DNA from: Peptacetobacter hominis
GTDB taxonomy: Bacteria; Bacillota; Clostridia; Peptostreptococcales; Peptostreptococcaceae
DNA length: 64,000 nt
Direction of reading: 5' to 3'
NCBI RefSeq assembly: GCF_006861675.1
Contig: NZ_SGJB01000005.1
Location: forward strand, 1-64,000
A program made the position numbers and the translations under genes. Positions 1 through 10,871 of this stretch are shown in pieces (position 1 is the first letter of the stretch; every line of letters begins with the position of its first letter). Under the pieces are notes generated by a model. That model saw nothing but the letters and a program-made list of their open reading frames with translations, was not told the DNA's origin and did no database searches.

Positions 1-34
1 TTTACAACCACTATTTACTGATAACAAGAAAAAA

Positions 35-75
35 TGCTGTCGCAAAACGTTATAAAAAACGTTAATGCGACAGCA
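35..75 (-). terminator. Intrinsic terminator of the coiled-coil membrane protein gene
   Basis: A 10-bp perfect stem (TGCTGTCGCA with TGCGACAGCA) also encloses an inner AACGTT pair. Read on the minus strand it is followed by ATTTTTTC. It lies about 20 nt after the stop of the gene at 94-1206. Confidence 0.8.
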
Positions 76-93
76 CCTTTAAATAATATAATA

Positions 94-1206
94 CTATCTT
101 GATATCTTATCTATAGTCATAGATGGAACACTTATACTAGCTCCCATTGTAGATTCATAAGTATATATTCCAGTACTTAAACCATATACTGTTATATAAT
201 CTTCTTCTAGGATTCTTTCTGATATTATACTTGAATCATAACTTCCTAATATAATTTTATCATAATCACCATCTACTGCTAATCTTATAGTTACAGATGT
301 TCCATCTTCCATAGACTGAACAACTTTTCCGCTAAATTTAACTTTTTTAGCTAAATAATCATCTGGAGTTCTCGCTAATTGTTCAAAAGTTATTCCAGTT
401 TCATATCCTTTTTTTGCTTCCTCTTCCCGTTTCTTTCTTTCAGCTTCCTGTTTTTCAGCTTCAGCTTTTTCCTGAGCTTCTTTTTCAGCCTGAAGCTGAG
501 CTTCTTTTTTAGCCTGTTCTGCTGCAGTCATTTCAAACCAAGGAGCCGCCTCATCAACTTTTGCCTGTAATTCCTGTATTTTAGAATCTTTTTCTTCAAT
601 CTGAGCCTGATATTCAGCTATACTACTACTATCATTAAATATAAATGCTCCTATTATAATCCCTACTACAAACGGAATTATCGTTTCTTTTCTAAGTATA
701 ATTTTTTTCCAATTCTTTTTATTGTTTGTAGTAGTTATTTTATTTTCTTCTTTAATATCTTTAACATTCTTATCATTTATGATTTCTTCAGAACTATCCT
801 CCTCTTTTATGTCTGCTTTTGATAATTCCTGCTCTTTGTTTTTTGTTTCTAAATCCCTCATTAATTTCTCTTTCTCAGATTCTAGCTTATCCATATTGCT
901 ATTATTTTCAAGAATCTCAGCTTCAATGACCTTTATCTTGTCATTAAAAACATCTTTATCCTCATCCGATACAGACTCATCCATAGCTGCTATTGCATTT
1001 TTTATGCTATCGATTCTCTTTTGGCAATTATCGTTTTTTTCCTTAATCTCTGATATTATATTTTCTTTTTCAAGAATAGCATTATTTATATCATCAATTG
1101 ATGATAATTCAACACTATTATACTTTTTATGTGTAATATTTTGCTTTTTATTTTCAATATAAAATATTACACATACAACAACTAATAAAAATAATACAAA
1201 ACCCAT
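94..1206 (-). CDS. Two-TM coiled-coil membrane protein with C-terminal OB-fold-like domain
   Basis: 370 residues of unknown function. An N-terminal membrane helix (about residues 2-17) is followed by a long charged coiled coil (about 25-150). A second membrane helix (about 172-192) carries the phrase VVGIIIGAFIF, and a K/E/A/Q-rich coiled coil follows (about 200-265). The last 100 residues form a compact domain of alternating beta strands (KKVKFSGKVVQ, VTIRLAVDG, YITVYGLSTG) that resembles the OB-fold tail of small Firmicute envelope or phage proteins. The start is supported by GGAGGAGAG before ATG, and a terminator follows the stop. The tail probably faces outside the cell, but topology and role are inferred. 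It sits alone, with no clear operon partner. Confidence 0.75.
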   Translation of the reverse strand: MGFVLFLLVVVCVIFYIENKKQNITHKKYNSVELSSIDDINNAILEKENIISEIKEKNDNCQKRIDSIKNAIAAMDESVSDEDKDVFNDKIKVIEAEILENNSNMDKLESEKEKLMRDLETKNKEQELSKADIKEEDSSEEIINDKNVKDIKEENKITTTNNKKNWKKIILRKETIIPFVVGIIIGAFIFNDSSSIAEYQAQIEEKDSKIQELQAKVDEAAPWFEMTAAEQAKKEAQLQAEKEAQEKAEAEKQEAERKKREEEAKKGYETGITFEQLARTPDDYLAKKVKFSGKVVQSMEDGTSVTIRLAVDGDYDKIILGSYDSSIISERILEEDYITVYGLSTGIYTYESTMGASISVPSMTIDKISR

Positions 1207-1916
1207 TTTCTCTCCTCCTAAGAATATTGTATATTTATAATATCATAGTTTATATAAAAATTCTACATTTTCTATAAAACAAAATGGGTAAGTGCAACTC
1301 CGCCCCTACTCATTTTGTGTATTATTAAGGATATTTTTTTAAATATTTTAGTTTTTATATACCTCCATTGATTTCGATTATTATCACATAATCATCACAT
1401 TTAAAATTCTTTCGAGTTTTTTCGAGTTTTGTTTTGAGTCAACTCGATTCTGCATTCTTGAATGTAGCATATATATGTCTGTAGCATTGCCACCTACTTT
1501 TATTACCTAATTAGCCCTTGGTTCTTTTGAATAATAATCTGACTCCTTCATTAAAGCTGCTTTGTATTTATGAGATATGATTAAAGCTGCATCAGTATCT
1601 CCATGATATGTAACTATTTTTCTCACGTATTTTTCCTCTTGTACTGGTTCGGTTATTTTCTTTTTAAAATCTATCCATACAGAAAAAAATAGGGGCATAG
1701 CCCCTATTTTTACACATCTTAAAATATAACCTTTTTATTTTATCTAATCACTATCTATTATACAACCTCATCAATAGTATTATTAATTAACTTCAAAACC
1801 AATCCCCGGTATAAATCAGTCTATATACTTTTGAATATATACATCTATTCTATTAAATTATACTATTAACATGTATAATATATATTAGCTAAAAAACAAA
1901 AGAGGGAGATATATTT
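1207..1916. other. 710-bp intergenic region with hairpins, no confident gene
   Basis: I see no convincing coding gene here. It holds an unexplained 12-bp hairpin at 1279-1318 whose stem is ACAAAATGGGTA with TACTCATTTTGT, closing a GC-rich loop. A short direct repeat of TTCGAGTTTT lies near 1410-1430, and a strong bidirectional terminator-like hairpin lies at 1685-1711. A 63-codon minus-strand reading frame at 1507-1698 would start inside that hairpin and has no ribosome site. The last 60 bp hold the AT-rich promoter area of the gene at 1917. Confidence 0.5.
1685..1711. terminator. Strong bidirectional terminator-like hairpin
   Basis: The 12-bp stem AAAAATAGGGGC pairs with GCCCCTATTTTT around a 3-nt loop. 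On the minus strand it is followed by seven U residues, on the plus strand by five. No recognised gene ends here, so it may close an unannotated small RNA or mark a lost gene. Confidence 0.65.
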
Positions 1917-2423
1917 ATGAAAAGAAAAACCTTATTAATATTATTATCAACAATGCTAATCTTCTCATTAGTTAGCATCTCAAATACATCTTATGCAAAA
2001 ATGAGAAGTTTTAGTAGAGGAACATCTTCTCTCAGAAGAACAAACCATTCATATACTACTAAAAAATCATTTAAGATTCCAAGAATCACTAATAAATCAA
2101 ATACTTCAGGAAAAAACAACTATAAAAATAATTATAACTATATTGGAAATACACACCTTACAAATAACTTTTTTAGAATGTACGGAATTTCTCATATGCT
2201 TAGCGGTAATCACCATAGTATAACCGATGATGATATAGTTGAAGAATTAATGGCTAAAGGATATTCAGAGGAAGAAGCCGAGAAAATACTTGAAGAAAAT
2301 CAGTCTGAATATTATCACTACAGAAGGGTTAGATTTTTTAGAAATACAGTTATCTCATTAATTTTTGTGGCAGTTCTCATATTAATTGGAATCTTTATAT
2401 ATCGACGTTTCTTTAGAATATAA
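1917..2423 (+). CDS. Secreted or membrane-anchored small hypothetical protein
   Basis: 168 residues, not assigned to a family. It starts with a signal peptide (basic MKRK, hydrophobic core, cleavage near TSYA, about residue 27). The mature N-terminus is very basic and rich in Ser, Asn, Arg and Lys. A short acidic stretch, ITDDDIVEELMAKGYSEEEA, resembles a UBA-like or SHOCT-like helical pair. A C-terminal membrane helix (about 146-164) ends in basic residues. GAGGGAG lies 8 nt before ATG. A hairpin terminator shared with the converging gene follows directly. It is probably held in the membrane by its C-terminal helix. Role unknown. Confidence 0.8.
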   Translation: MKRKTLLILLSTMLIFSLVSISNTSYAKMRSFSRGTSSLRRTNHSYTTKKSFKIPRITNKSNTSGKNNYKNNYNYIGNTHLTNNFFRMYGISHMLSGNHHSITDDDIVEELMAKGYSEEEAEKILEENQSEYYHYRRVRFFRNTVISLIFVAVLILIGIFIYRRFFRI

Positions 2424-2428
2424 AAATA

Positions 2429-2461
2429 ACCCCCAGAATTAAAATTATAAGTTCTGGGGGT
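2429..2461. terminator. Bidirectional terminator between convergent genes
   Basis: A perfect 10-bp stem, ACCCCCAGAA with TTCTGGGGGT, lies between the stops at 2423 and 2469. U-rich tails follow on both strands, so it can end both convergent transcripts. Confidence 0.85.
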
Positions 2462-2468
2462 ATGATAT

Positions 2469-3308
2469 TTATTTAATCTCTATACTAGTCTCTTTAAATA
2501 TATATTTTCCACTCTTTGATTTTAAATTTACAAATAAATCTCCTTCATAATCTTTCTCAAAAAAATTTCTTGTAACAACTTTATTTCCTTTTAAATCTAC
2601 TTTATCGTATTCAACAACAACATACTCTGCACCGTCAGTTTTCTTTATACTTTCTGGTATATTTGACGGATCTATCTCTGATTTTGAAATAACAGTATTA
2701 TTTTTATCCATCTGATATATATTTATCCCTTTGATATCAAATATTGCATATATCGACATTTTAGCATATGAATCAGTCTTCTTGTCATCTTTTATGGTAG
2801 AAAAAGTCATCATTTCTCCTTCTTCGTCTCTTGAATCTGCTTCATAACCAAACTCTCTATCTCTACTAATATATATCCTTCCATTAGATTCCTGATATAC
2901 TTCATTGAAAAAATATGTCGGCAAATTGTTATTGTCACCTGTCAACGTATATATCTCTCCAGATATTACTGTACCTCTATCCCCAACATCTACATTTGAA
3001 TTGATTATCTCTGGATCACTTATTGTATAAGTTGTACTTTCTCCATTTTTATCGGCAAAAGTAGGTGCCATAAATCTTATTCCTTTCAGATTTTTAAATG
3101 TTACATCCTTTTCGACAAATTCTCCGTCTTTTTTATCTGATACCCGAGCATAAATTTTTTCATTTCCAGATTCATTGCTTACAGATTCTGTTGTAATAAA
3201 TACTCCTATAAATTTGTCTTTGTTAAAATTATTTACAAAATAGTACGTCCCTGCAATACTTATGGCAGCTAAAACTACAATAAATACAAAAAATCTGCTC
3301 TTTTTCAT
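2469..3308 (-). CDS. Membrane-anchored hypothetical protein
   Basis: 279 residues, family not recognised. A single N-terminal membrane helix or uncleaved signal (about residues 6-23, FFVFIVVLAAISIAGTYYFV) is followed by an extracellular domain rich in beta strands, Asp, Lys and Gly. No catalytic motif or lipobox cysteine is visible. I chose the ATG giving MKKSRFF because AGGAGG lies 8 nt before it; an upstream in-frame ATG nine codons earlier has no such site. It converges on the gene at 1917-2423 through a shared terminator. Probably an exported domain tethered to the cytoplasmic membrane. Confidence 0.75.
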   Translation of the reverse strand: MKKSRFFVFIVVLAAISIAGTYYFVNNFNKDKFIGVFITTESVSNESGNEKIYARVSDKKDGEFVEKDVTFKNLKGIRFMAPTFADKNGESTTYTISDPEIINSNVDVGDRGTVISGEIYTLTGDNNNLPTYFFNEVYQESNGRIYISRDREFGYEADSRDEEGEMMTFSTIKDDKKTDSYAKMSIYAIFDIKGINIYQMDKNNTVISKSEIDPSNIPESIKKTDGAEYVVVEYDKVDLKGNKVVTRNFFEKDYEGDLFVNLKSKSGKYIFKETSIEIK

Positions 3309-3427
3309 ATAGCTTCCTCCTATGACAGAAATCATCTTTTTTTGATTCTATCATTTTTACGATTCAAAGAAAATATTTTCTGAATATTGTAATTTTATTG
3401 TAATCTTATTAATAACCTTGCAATTTA

Positions 3428-3661
3428 TTATTTTTCAAATATCTCAAATCTATATTTCTGATTTGTAATATTATCTTTTCTTCCTTCCTCTACCTCTTCG
3501 ATAAACATATCAAAAGGTCTTACAAACATACCATAATCACCATACATAGCCTGATATACAACCATTTTTTCTCCTGTCTCACTGTGAACAGCTATATCAT
3601 GTACATAATAAAGATTTCCTTTGAAATGTCTATATAATCTTTTTATTTCTATATTTCTCAT
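3428..3661 (-). CDS. DUF1653 family protein
   Basis: 77 residues, close to the usual size of this small cytoplasmic family. The diagnostic order is visible: YRHFKGNLYYVHDIAVHSET, then a short G-E-K-M-V-V-Y stretch, YGDYGMFVRP, and an aromatic-acidic stretch ending DMFIEEVEE. The fold is thought to be a small beta barrel, and no biochemical role is established for the family. Start supported by AAAGGAG 7 nt before ATG. It stands alone between the membrane protein at 2469 and the ABC transporter at 3798. Confidence 0.9.
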   Translation of the reverse strand: MRNIEIKRLYRHFKGNLYYVHDIAVHSETGEKMVVYQAMYGDYGMFVRPFDMFIEEVEEGRKDNITNQKYRFEIFEK

Positions 3662-3747
3662 ATTACAACTCCTTTATATTTTATAATATCTATATTACCC
3701 CAAGTACAACTTTTATAATCCCTATTGATTTTATTTTATAACAGCAA

Positions 3748-3781
3748 AATACTCCCTGATGGTATTATATCAGAGAGTATT
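3748..3781 (-). terminator. Terminator of the ABC transporter gene
   Basis: A 13-bp stem with one mismatch (AATACTCCCTGAT with ATCAGAGAGTATT) lies 17 nt after the stop of the gene at 3798. On the minus strand a four-U run follows, so termination may be partial. Confidence 0.6.
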
Positions 3782-3797
3782 ATATTTACTTAAAAAT

Positions 3798-6700
3798 TTA
3801 TTCTGTTCTAAGTGCCGTAACAGGATCTTCCTTTGCAGCTTTTCTTGAAGGTATTATTCCCCCTATAAGAGTAAGCAGAATACTTATAACTATAAGAACT
3901 ATTCCTGCAAATATCGGAAGTGCTGCATTTATATTATCCTTACCTGTTACTGAGTGTATTATCTGATTTATAGGAACGATAAGTATAATCGTCATTCCTA
4001 TTCCGATTATTCCGGATAATGCTCCTATTATAAATGTCTCAGCATTGAAAACCTGTGAAATATTTTTCTTTGAAGCTCCAATTGCTCTAAGAACTCCTAT
4101 TTCTTTTTTACGCTCAAGTACACTTATATATGTTATTACACCTATCATTATAGATGAAACGACAAGAGATATTGCAACAAATGCCACAAGAACATAACTT
4201 ATCGCATTTATTATTGTTGTTACAGAAGACATAAGACTTCCGACCATATCAGTGTATGATATAACCTGGTCATCCCGTCCCGCTTTTTCCATTCTTTCAT
4301 TGTATGAATCCAATATATCTATTACCTTTTCCTTTTCTTCAAAGTCTTTAGGATATATAGATATTTCTGATGGATTACTGAAGTCTGCGTATCCAAGCTT
4401 TTTAAGGTTGTTTTCGCTTGTCTCGTCTTCCTGATACATCATTGCTGTCATAAGTTCCATTATTTCCTCTTCGCTCATATCCATATTCATAGCTCCAGAA
4501 AAAGCACTCATATCAAATTTAAAAGCATTTGCCATTGAAGCACTTAACTTTCTCATGCTATTTGTTATTTCTTTTTCAAGAGCAGATGAAATTGAACCTG
4601 TTACAGATCCCATATATCCTTTAAGAATAGAATATATCTGTTCCTCTATTGAGTTTGACCGCGCTATTTCATCAAGATGTTTATTTATAATTTTTTTTGC
4701 TTCATCAGTCTGTATATACTCCATAAAATACTGTCCCATTTTCATTATGTCTGGAAGATTATTTTCCTCTGAATACTTATAGAACTCGTCTATTATAGTA
4801 TTTAGAATTTCCTTCATCTGAGCATCTGTAAGCTTTATTTCACCATTTTCCTTTATAGCCTGTTCAACCTGGTCGATAAGAAGTTTTTCGACCTGAGGAC
4901 TGTTCAGATATGACATAACCTGAATATCCAACATACTAAAATCCATTTCAGGCCTATTCTTTACATAATCCATATACCCAGCTGCCAAATCCGATATCAT
5001 ACTGTTTATCTGTTCAGTAGATATATTTATATCTATTTTACTTATAATATCAGAAATATTTATACCTGGAAGAGATACCTGTCCCATAAGGTTATTAAGA
5101 TTGCTTAAATCGACATTTATCCGGCTTGGATCCATCTGAAAAGCTGATGCAAATTTTGATTCATCAACTTTGAATAAAGATTTCATATCAAATCCACCTT
5201 CTGATGATTTTGAATTAAATTCTTTGCCTGTAAATACATTTATATCTTCATTTTTTAACTGCTGTTTTACAATCTCGCTTTCAGAAGCTTTTTCTATAAC
5301 ATGTTTGGAAAGTTCAGGTGTATAGTATATTCCAGGCATAAGCATTGATATAGAAGCATCTTTCTTAGGCTGAACTATACCCACTATTTTTATTTTCTCG
5401 CCTTTTTCAACCAGAGATTTCATATACTTTTCATCATTTTTCTTATCTTTCCATACTTTATAAGATGAGTCATATTGATAACAGTCCGCTGCATTTACAA
5501 GTCTGAACTCTGCATTCAATACTTCTTCATATGAATATCCGTTTTTACCTTCTGGGATTTTAACTTCCTCTTCTTTTGCAAACTGTTTTACCATCTTATC
5601 AAGTTCTTCTGGATCCCTTAGATTAAGAGCATAAAGAAAATAATCGCTTATACTTCCATCTGGATAAAGAACAAGTACACATTCATTATATTTTGAAGGC
5701 CATTTCCCAGCCTTTACATCGTATTGATTCTGATAAAGACTCTTATTCTCCGGCATCTGCATAAACACATTTGTACTCATCATAGATGACATCATACTAT
5801 TTGTAGTACTTTCAGAACCTAAACCCATAGCAGAAAATGATTTATCAGGATGAACCTGTCTTATATTATCAGTATCTGCACTGTATATCTGCGGCTCTAT
5901 GCCATATGAATATTCTATAGCTTTTGTATGTTTCTCTATACCTGATTTTCCTGAATCAAAATACTTTTTAAGTGATTTCAGGTCATTTGAACCTACAGTT
6001 GAAAACATTCCTGTAAGTGTCTCCTGAACCCGCATATCTTCTTTTGTTTTTTTGCTGTCAGAATCCTTTGAATTTGAACCTGACATACTCCGAAATAAAG
6101 ACGACATATCATATCCTGCTTTCTGAATCTGAAGCGGATATTCTGACAATGTTTCTTCTTCAATATCGTTTATATAATTATTAATTCCGTTAGATAATGA
6201 TAAAATAAGTGCAATTCCTATAATACCAATAGAACCTGCAAATGCTGTAAGAATTGTTCTTCCTTTTTTGGTTTTCAGGTTATTAAAGCTAAGAGAAAGC
6301 GATGTAAGAAAAGACATCGACGTTTTCCCCATATTCTGACTTTTTTCAGATACTATGTCAGCTTCTGATACATCAAATCTATCTGTATCATCAAGTATTT
6401 TACCGTCTTTCAATGTAACTATCCTTGTAGCATACTCCTCTGCAAGTTCTGGGTTGTGCGTTACCATTACAACAAGTCTATCTTTAGCAACTTCTTTCAA
6501 AAGTTCCATTACCTGTACACTTGTCTCGCTATCAAGAGCTCCTGTTGGCTCATCAGCAAGTACTATATCAGGATCGTTTACAAGTGCTCTGGCTATTGCA
6601 ACACGCTGCATCTGCCCACCTGAAAGCTGATTCGGTTTTTTGTGTATATGTTTTATAAGCCCTACTTTTTCAAGAGCTTCCTTTGCCATCTCTCTTCTCT

Positions 6701-7049
6701 GTGATTTTGAAACTCCTGATATTGTAAGTGCAAGTTCAACATTTGAAAGAACTGTCTGATGTGGAATAAGATTGTAGCTTTGGAATACAAATCCTATTGT
6801 ATGATTTCTGTATGAGTCCCAATCTCTATCTTTATACTCCTTGGTAGATATTCCATTTATGACAAGATCTCCACTGTCATATCTGTCAAGACCTCCTATT
6901 ATATTAAGAAGAGTTGTTTTTCCAGATCCACTTGGCCCAAGTATTGCAACGAATTCATTGTCTCTAAGGTTTAGACTTACATCGTCAAGTGCCTTTTGTA
7001 CAAGTCCCCCTGTTTTGTATTCTTTTTTTATGTTTTTGATTTGTAGCAA
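3798..7049 (-). CDS. MacB/FtsX-type ABC transporter, fused ATPase and permease, very large
   Basis: 1083 residues. The N-terminal ATPase (about 1-225) has Walker A GPSGSGKTT (38-46), signature LSGGQ (142-146), Walker B ending LADEPTG (about 164-170) and a switch histidine in VMVTHNP. A first membrane helix lies near 265-290. About 640 residues of predicted extracytoplasmic domain follow, rich in Ser, Met, Lys and Asp. Three C-terminal helices form an FtsX core with LRAIGASKKN and end in PSRKAAKEDPVTALR. This is the MacB plan, but MacB is about 650 residues, so the outer domain is greatly enlarged. Substrate unknown; peptide, antibiotic or lipoprotein handling are the usual roles. It starts at TTG with AGAGGTGA placed correctly upstream. 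Confidence 0.9.
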   Translation of the reverse strand: MLQIKNIKKEYKTGGLVQKALDDVSLNLRDNEFVAILGPSGSGKTTLLNIIGGLDRYDSGDLVINGISTKEYKDRDWDSYRNHTIGFVFQSYNLIPHQTVLSNVELALTISGVSKSQRREMAKEALEKVGLIKHIHKKPNQLSGGQMQRVAIARALVNDPDIVLADEPTGALDSETSVQVMELLKEVAKDRLVVMVTHNPELAEEYATRIVTLKDGKILDDTDRFDVSEADIVSEKSQNMGKTSMSFLTSLSLSFNNLKTKKGRTILTAFAGSIGIIGIALILSLSNGINNYINDIEEETLSEYPLQIQKAGYDMSSLFRSMSGSNSKDSDSKKTKEDMRVQETLTGMFSTVGSNDLKSLKKYFDSGKSGIEKHTKAIEYSYGIEPQIYSADTDNIRQVHPDKSFSAMGLGSESTTNSMMSSMMSTNVFMQMPENKSLYQNQYDVKAGKWPSKYNECVLVLYPDGSISDYFLYALNLRDPEELDKMVKQFAKEEEVKIPEGKNGYSYEEVLNAEFRLVNAADCYQYDSSYKVWKDKKNDEKYMKSLVEKGEKIKIVGIVQPKKDASISMLMPGIYYTPELSKHVIEKASESEIVKQQLKNEDINVFTGKEFNSKSSEGGFDMKSLFKVDESKFASAFQMDPSRINVDLSNLNNLMGQVSLPGINISDIISKIDINISTEQINSMISDLAAGYMDYVKNRPEMDFSMLDIQVMSYLNSPQVEKLLIDQVEQAIKENGEIKLTDAQMKEILNTIIDEFYKYSEENNLPDIMKMGQYFMEYIQTDEAKKIINKHLDEIARSNSIEEQIYSILKGYMGSVTGSISSALEKEITNSMRKLSASMANAFKFDMSAFSGAMNMDMSEEEIMELMTAMMYQEDETSENNLKKLGYADFSNPSEISIYPKDFEEKEKVIDILDSYNERMEKAGRDDQVISYTDMVGSLMSSVTTIINAISYVLVAFVAISLVVSSIMIGVITYISVLERKKEIGVLRAIGASKKNISQVFNAETFIIGALSGIIGIGMTIILIVPINQIIHSVTGKDNINAALPIFAGIVLIVISILLTLIGGIIPSRKAAKEDPVTALRTE

Positions 7050-7078
7050 GTTGTCACCTCTTTTCTTTTCATATTAAG

Positions 7079-7087
7079 ATTATATCA
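7079..7087 (-). promoter_or_regulatory. Extended -10 promoter of the ABC transporter gene
   Basis: On the minus strand TGATATAAT (extended -10) lies about 30 nt upstream of the TTG start. No good -35 box is seen at 17 nt, as is common for extended -10 promoters. Confidence 0.5.
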
Positions 7088-7181
7088 CTATTAGTATTTT
7101 GAGGGGGATTTTATTTTTAATATTCTGTATTTAATTGATGTGTTAAGTTTATACAAATATTATGTCAAATATAACAGATTT

Positions 7182-7211
7182 AATTATATTCCAACATGAT
7201 TATACTTTCAT
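7182..7211 (-). repeat. Decayed CRISPR repeat beyond the distal array end
   Basis: Aligned with the 30-bp array repeat, this stretch matches at 24 of 30 positions (differences at 2, 6, 14, 18, 21 and 28 in plus orientation). It is followed by 35 nt of spacer-sized sequence and then the last recognisable repeat at 7247. It is the oldest, leader-distal end of the array, eroding by point mutation. Confidence 0.85.
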
Positions 7212-10200
7212 CTTTATGAGAAATTCTGTCCATTAGTTCAAGTCTTATTTATATTCCAATATGGTTCTACTTTAATACAATCTCCAAGTGCTTTTACAGT
7301 AAAAGTAAAAGGATTTACATTCCAATATGGTTCTACTTTAATCTTTTCTTCACCTTTTTCATTAATAAATGTTTTTACATTTACATTCCAATATGGTTCT
7401 ACTTTAATTTTAGTCCATGCTGCAATTGTATTTTTTACTTCCGTATTTACATTCCAATATGGTTCTACTTTAATCATATCTTCAGTTGCTTTTTTGAAAA
7501 AATCTTTTGCAATTTACATTCCAATATGGTTCTACTTTAATCTGCTTCTAAACCAACAGATGATAATGCTGCAGCAAATTTACATTCCAATATGGTTCTA
7601 CTTTAATAACATCAGAAAGATTAATAAAAAGCTGAAGATAAATATTTACATTCCAATATGGTTCTACTTTAATCTGTTTCGATATTTGATATAATCTCTA
7701 TCGCTTCATATTTACATTCCAATATGGTTCTACTTTAATCATAGTATTTTTTGGCAAGCCCCCAAAGTGTGTCTCATTTACATTCCAATATGGTTCTACT
7801 TTAATGAGGTTTTGTCATTGTTAAATTTAAATTTATCAGTATTTACATTCCAATATGGTTCTACTTTAATATGTAATATAACCTATCTCTTTTATCTCTT
7901 ATATCAATTTACATTCCAATATGGTTCTACTTTAATTAATTCTGCATATTCTTCTATGCTTTCCTCATTTACATTTACATTCCAATATGGTTCTACTTTA
8001 ATTGCTAACAAGACTCCATTCTCGACTGCAGAAGTAAATTTACATTCCAATATGGTTCTACTTTAATATTACATAAATCTATAAGAGTATGACTTTCAAG
8101 CTCATTTACATTCCAATATGGTTCTACTTTAATTACAAGAAAAGAAGTTAAATCAGAAACAGTAAAAACATTTACATTCCAATATGGTTCTACTTTAATC
8201 AGTTGCTTATACTCTTCATGTTCTTTTATCATCTCCATTTACATTCCAATATGGTTCTACTTTAATATTCAAATTGCAAGGTATGAAATGATTGATAAGA
8301 ATTATTTACATTCCAATATGGTTCTACTTTAATTCATCCTGCAATAGTTGGATTGGATATGACGCTTGAATTTACATTCCAATATGGTTCTACTTTAATT
8401 TAGCTTGAAATACGTCAACATGTTTTTTTATATAATTTACATTCCAATATGGTTCTACTTTAATAATATATTTTAGTGCCTTTAATCTCATGCTTGTGTA
8501 ATTTACATTCCAATATGGTTCTACTTTAATCCACCAGGAAGAAAGACGCATAAGATTCAGATTATTACATTTACATTCCAATATGGTTCTACTTTAATTC
8601 GCTTTCTGAATTGTATCTACGAATGTCTGAACGCTATTTACATTCCAATATGGTTCTACTTTAATAAAGATGGCAATAGATGAACTTATGATGATTTCAA
8701 TATTTACATTCCAATATGGTTCTACTTTAATCGAGCACTTGTATTTGAGTGTTGAATGCGATTGATTTATTTACATTCCAATATGGTTCTACTTTAATTG
8801 AAAAAGCAGTTGTTGATAAAGCAAGAAAACCGCTATTTACATTCCAATATGGTTCTACTTTAATTCTAACAGAAGTAGAAAAAGAAATATTGCTAGAATC
8901 ATTTACATTCCAATATGGTTCTACTTTAATCAAGTGCTTCCATTGCGTCTGATACAGTTTTACCATTTACATTCCAATATGGTTCTACTTTAATAAGATG
9001 GAAGGTTCTACTCTATCAAACATTGCATCATTTACATTCCAATATGGTTCTACTTTAATTGAGACAGATATGTCTTTTGCTGACTATCTGGATATCATTT
9101 ACATTCCAATATGGTTCTACTTTAATCAGGCCATTAAGACAGTAGCGGAAGCATACTCGAATTTACATTCCAATATGGTTCTACTTTAATCAATCATTCA
9201 TCTCCAAGTATAACACTTCGTTATAATTTACATTCCAATATGGTTCTACTTTAATAGTATAAATGGCTGAAAGTAACTTTTTCCCGTTCGTATTTACATT
9301 CCAATATGGTTCTACTTTAATCTATAGTAAAAGCAGGTGAGGTAGATGTCTATAAATTTACATTCCAATATGGTTCTACTTTAATACATTGAAGTAATCC
9401 AGACTCACAACAATTTTAATAAATTTACATTCCAATATGGTTCTACTTTAATCACGCTGGACATGAAACTGGAAACAGTAAAAGTATATTTACATTCCAA
9501 TATGGTTCTACTTTAATAAAGAGATGTTATAGCTTATGTAAAAAGATATAATAATTTACATTCCAATATGGTTCTACTTTAATATATAGTACCGACCATA
9601 GATATAAAAGTAGCTTTAGATTTACATTCCAATATGGTTCTACTTTAATGAATGGTGAAGTAGTAAAATCAATTGAAACACAAAATTTACATTCCAATAT
9701 GGTTCTACTTTAATGCTTTTATAATATAATTCTGTATCTGAACTATATTTATTTACATTCCAATATGGTTCTACTTTAATACAAGAAAAATAAAGGAGTG
9801 ATTTAAGTGAGTAATAATTTACATTCCAATATGGTTCTACTTTAATTAAAGTCAAAAATAATATAAAAAATTTAATTATAGAAATTTACATTCCAATATG
9901 GTTCTACTTTAATTTTTGAAAAATCAACATCCCAGCAATCATATAATTCATTTACATTCCAATATGGTTCTACTTTAATTTGTTTCTTTCAATTTAGATT
10001 TTACTGATGATAGCATATTTACATTCCAATATGGTTCTACTTTAATACAGATACTGTACTAACTGATATAAACGGAAATCCTAATTTACATTCCAATATG
10101 GTTCTACTTTAATTAGATAATTTCAATAAAAAGAAATTTGATAAAACAAAATTTACATTCCAATATGGTTCTACTTTAATAAGGCAGAAAATAAATTTCT

Positions 10201-10871
10201 ACAATGATAGGTATATTTACATTCCAATATGGTTCTACTTTAATCACATGACACAGCGACATATTTTCTAATGATTTAGCCATTTACATTCCAATATGGT
10301 TCTACTTTAATAGAAATAGCTATCACTATAAAAAACCTTTCACTTAATTTACATTCCAATATGGTTCTACTTTAATCAATTTTCCGTCTAGCCTACTATT
10401 TGAATAATTCAAATTTACATTCCAATATGGTTCTACTTTAATTTTTATAGGTATTGTTGCAGGAAATATATTTACACATTTACATTCCAATATGGTTCTA
10501 CTTTAATATACATAGTGATATTGAGTTGACAGATGCCTATATATTTACATTCCAATATGGTTCTACTTTAATTTCATTAGATAGAATATCACTGTTAGTT
10601 AATGCACATTTACATTCCAATATGGTTCTACTTTAATGTCGAACAGAGGTGGAGCTTATGATAAAGATACTGATTTACATTCCAATATGGTTCTACTTTA
10701 ATCAACTTTTAAAAATGAAACTATTTTAGACCCATTTAATTTACATTCCAATATGGTTCTACTTTAATGGGTGTAGTTAAGAACATTGAGTTTATAGCAA
10801 GTACATTTACATTCCAATATGGTTCTACTTTAATAGTAACATTTGCTGAGGCTTTTCAATCAATGTTAAAA

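Noticed and set aside
1507-1698. A 63-codon minus-strand reading frame
   Set aside because: Its start codon lies inside a strong terminator hairpin, it has no ribosome site, and the protein resembles nothing I know. A decayed gene remains possible.
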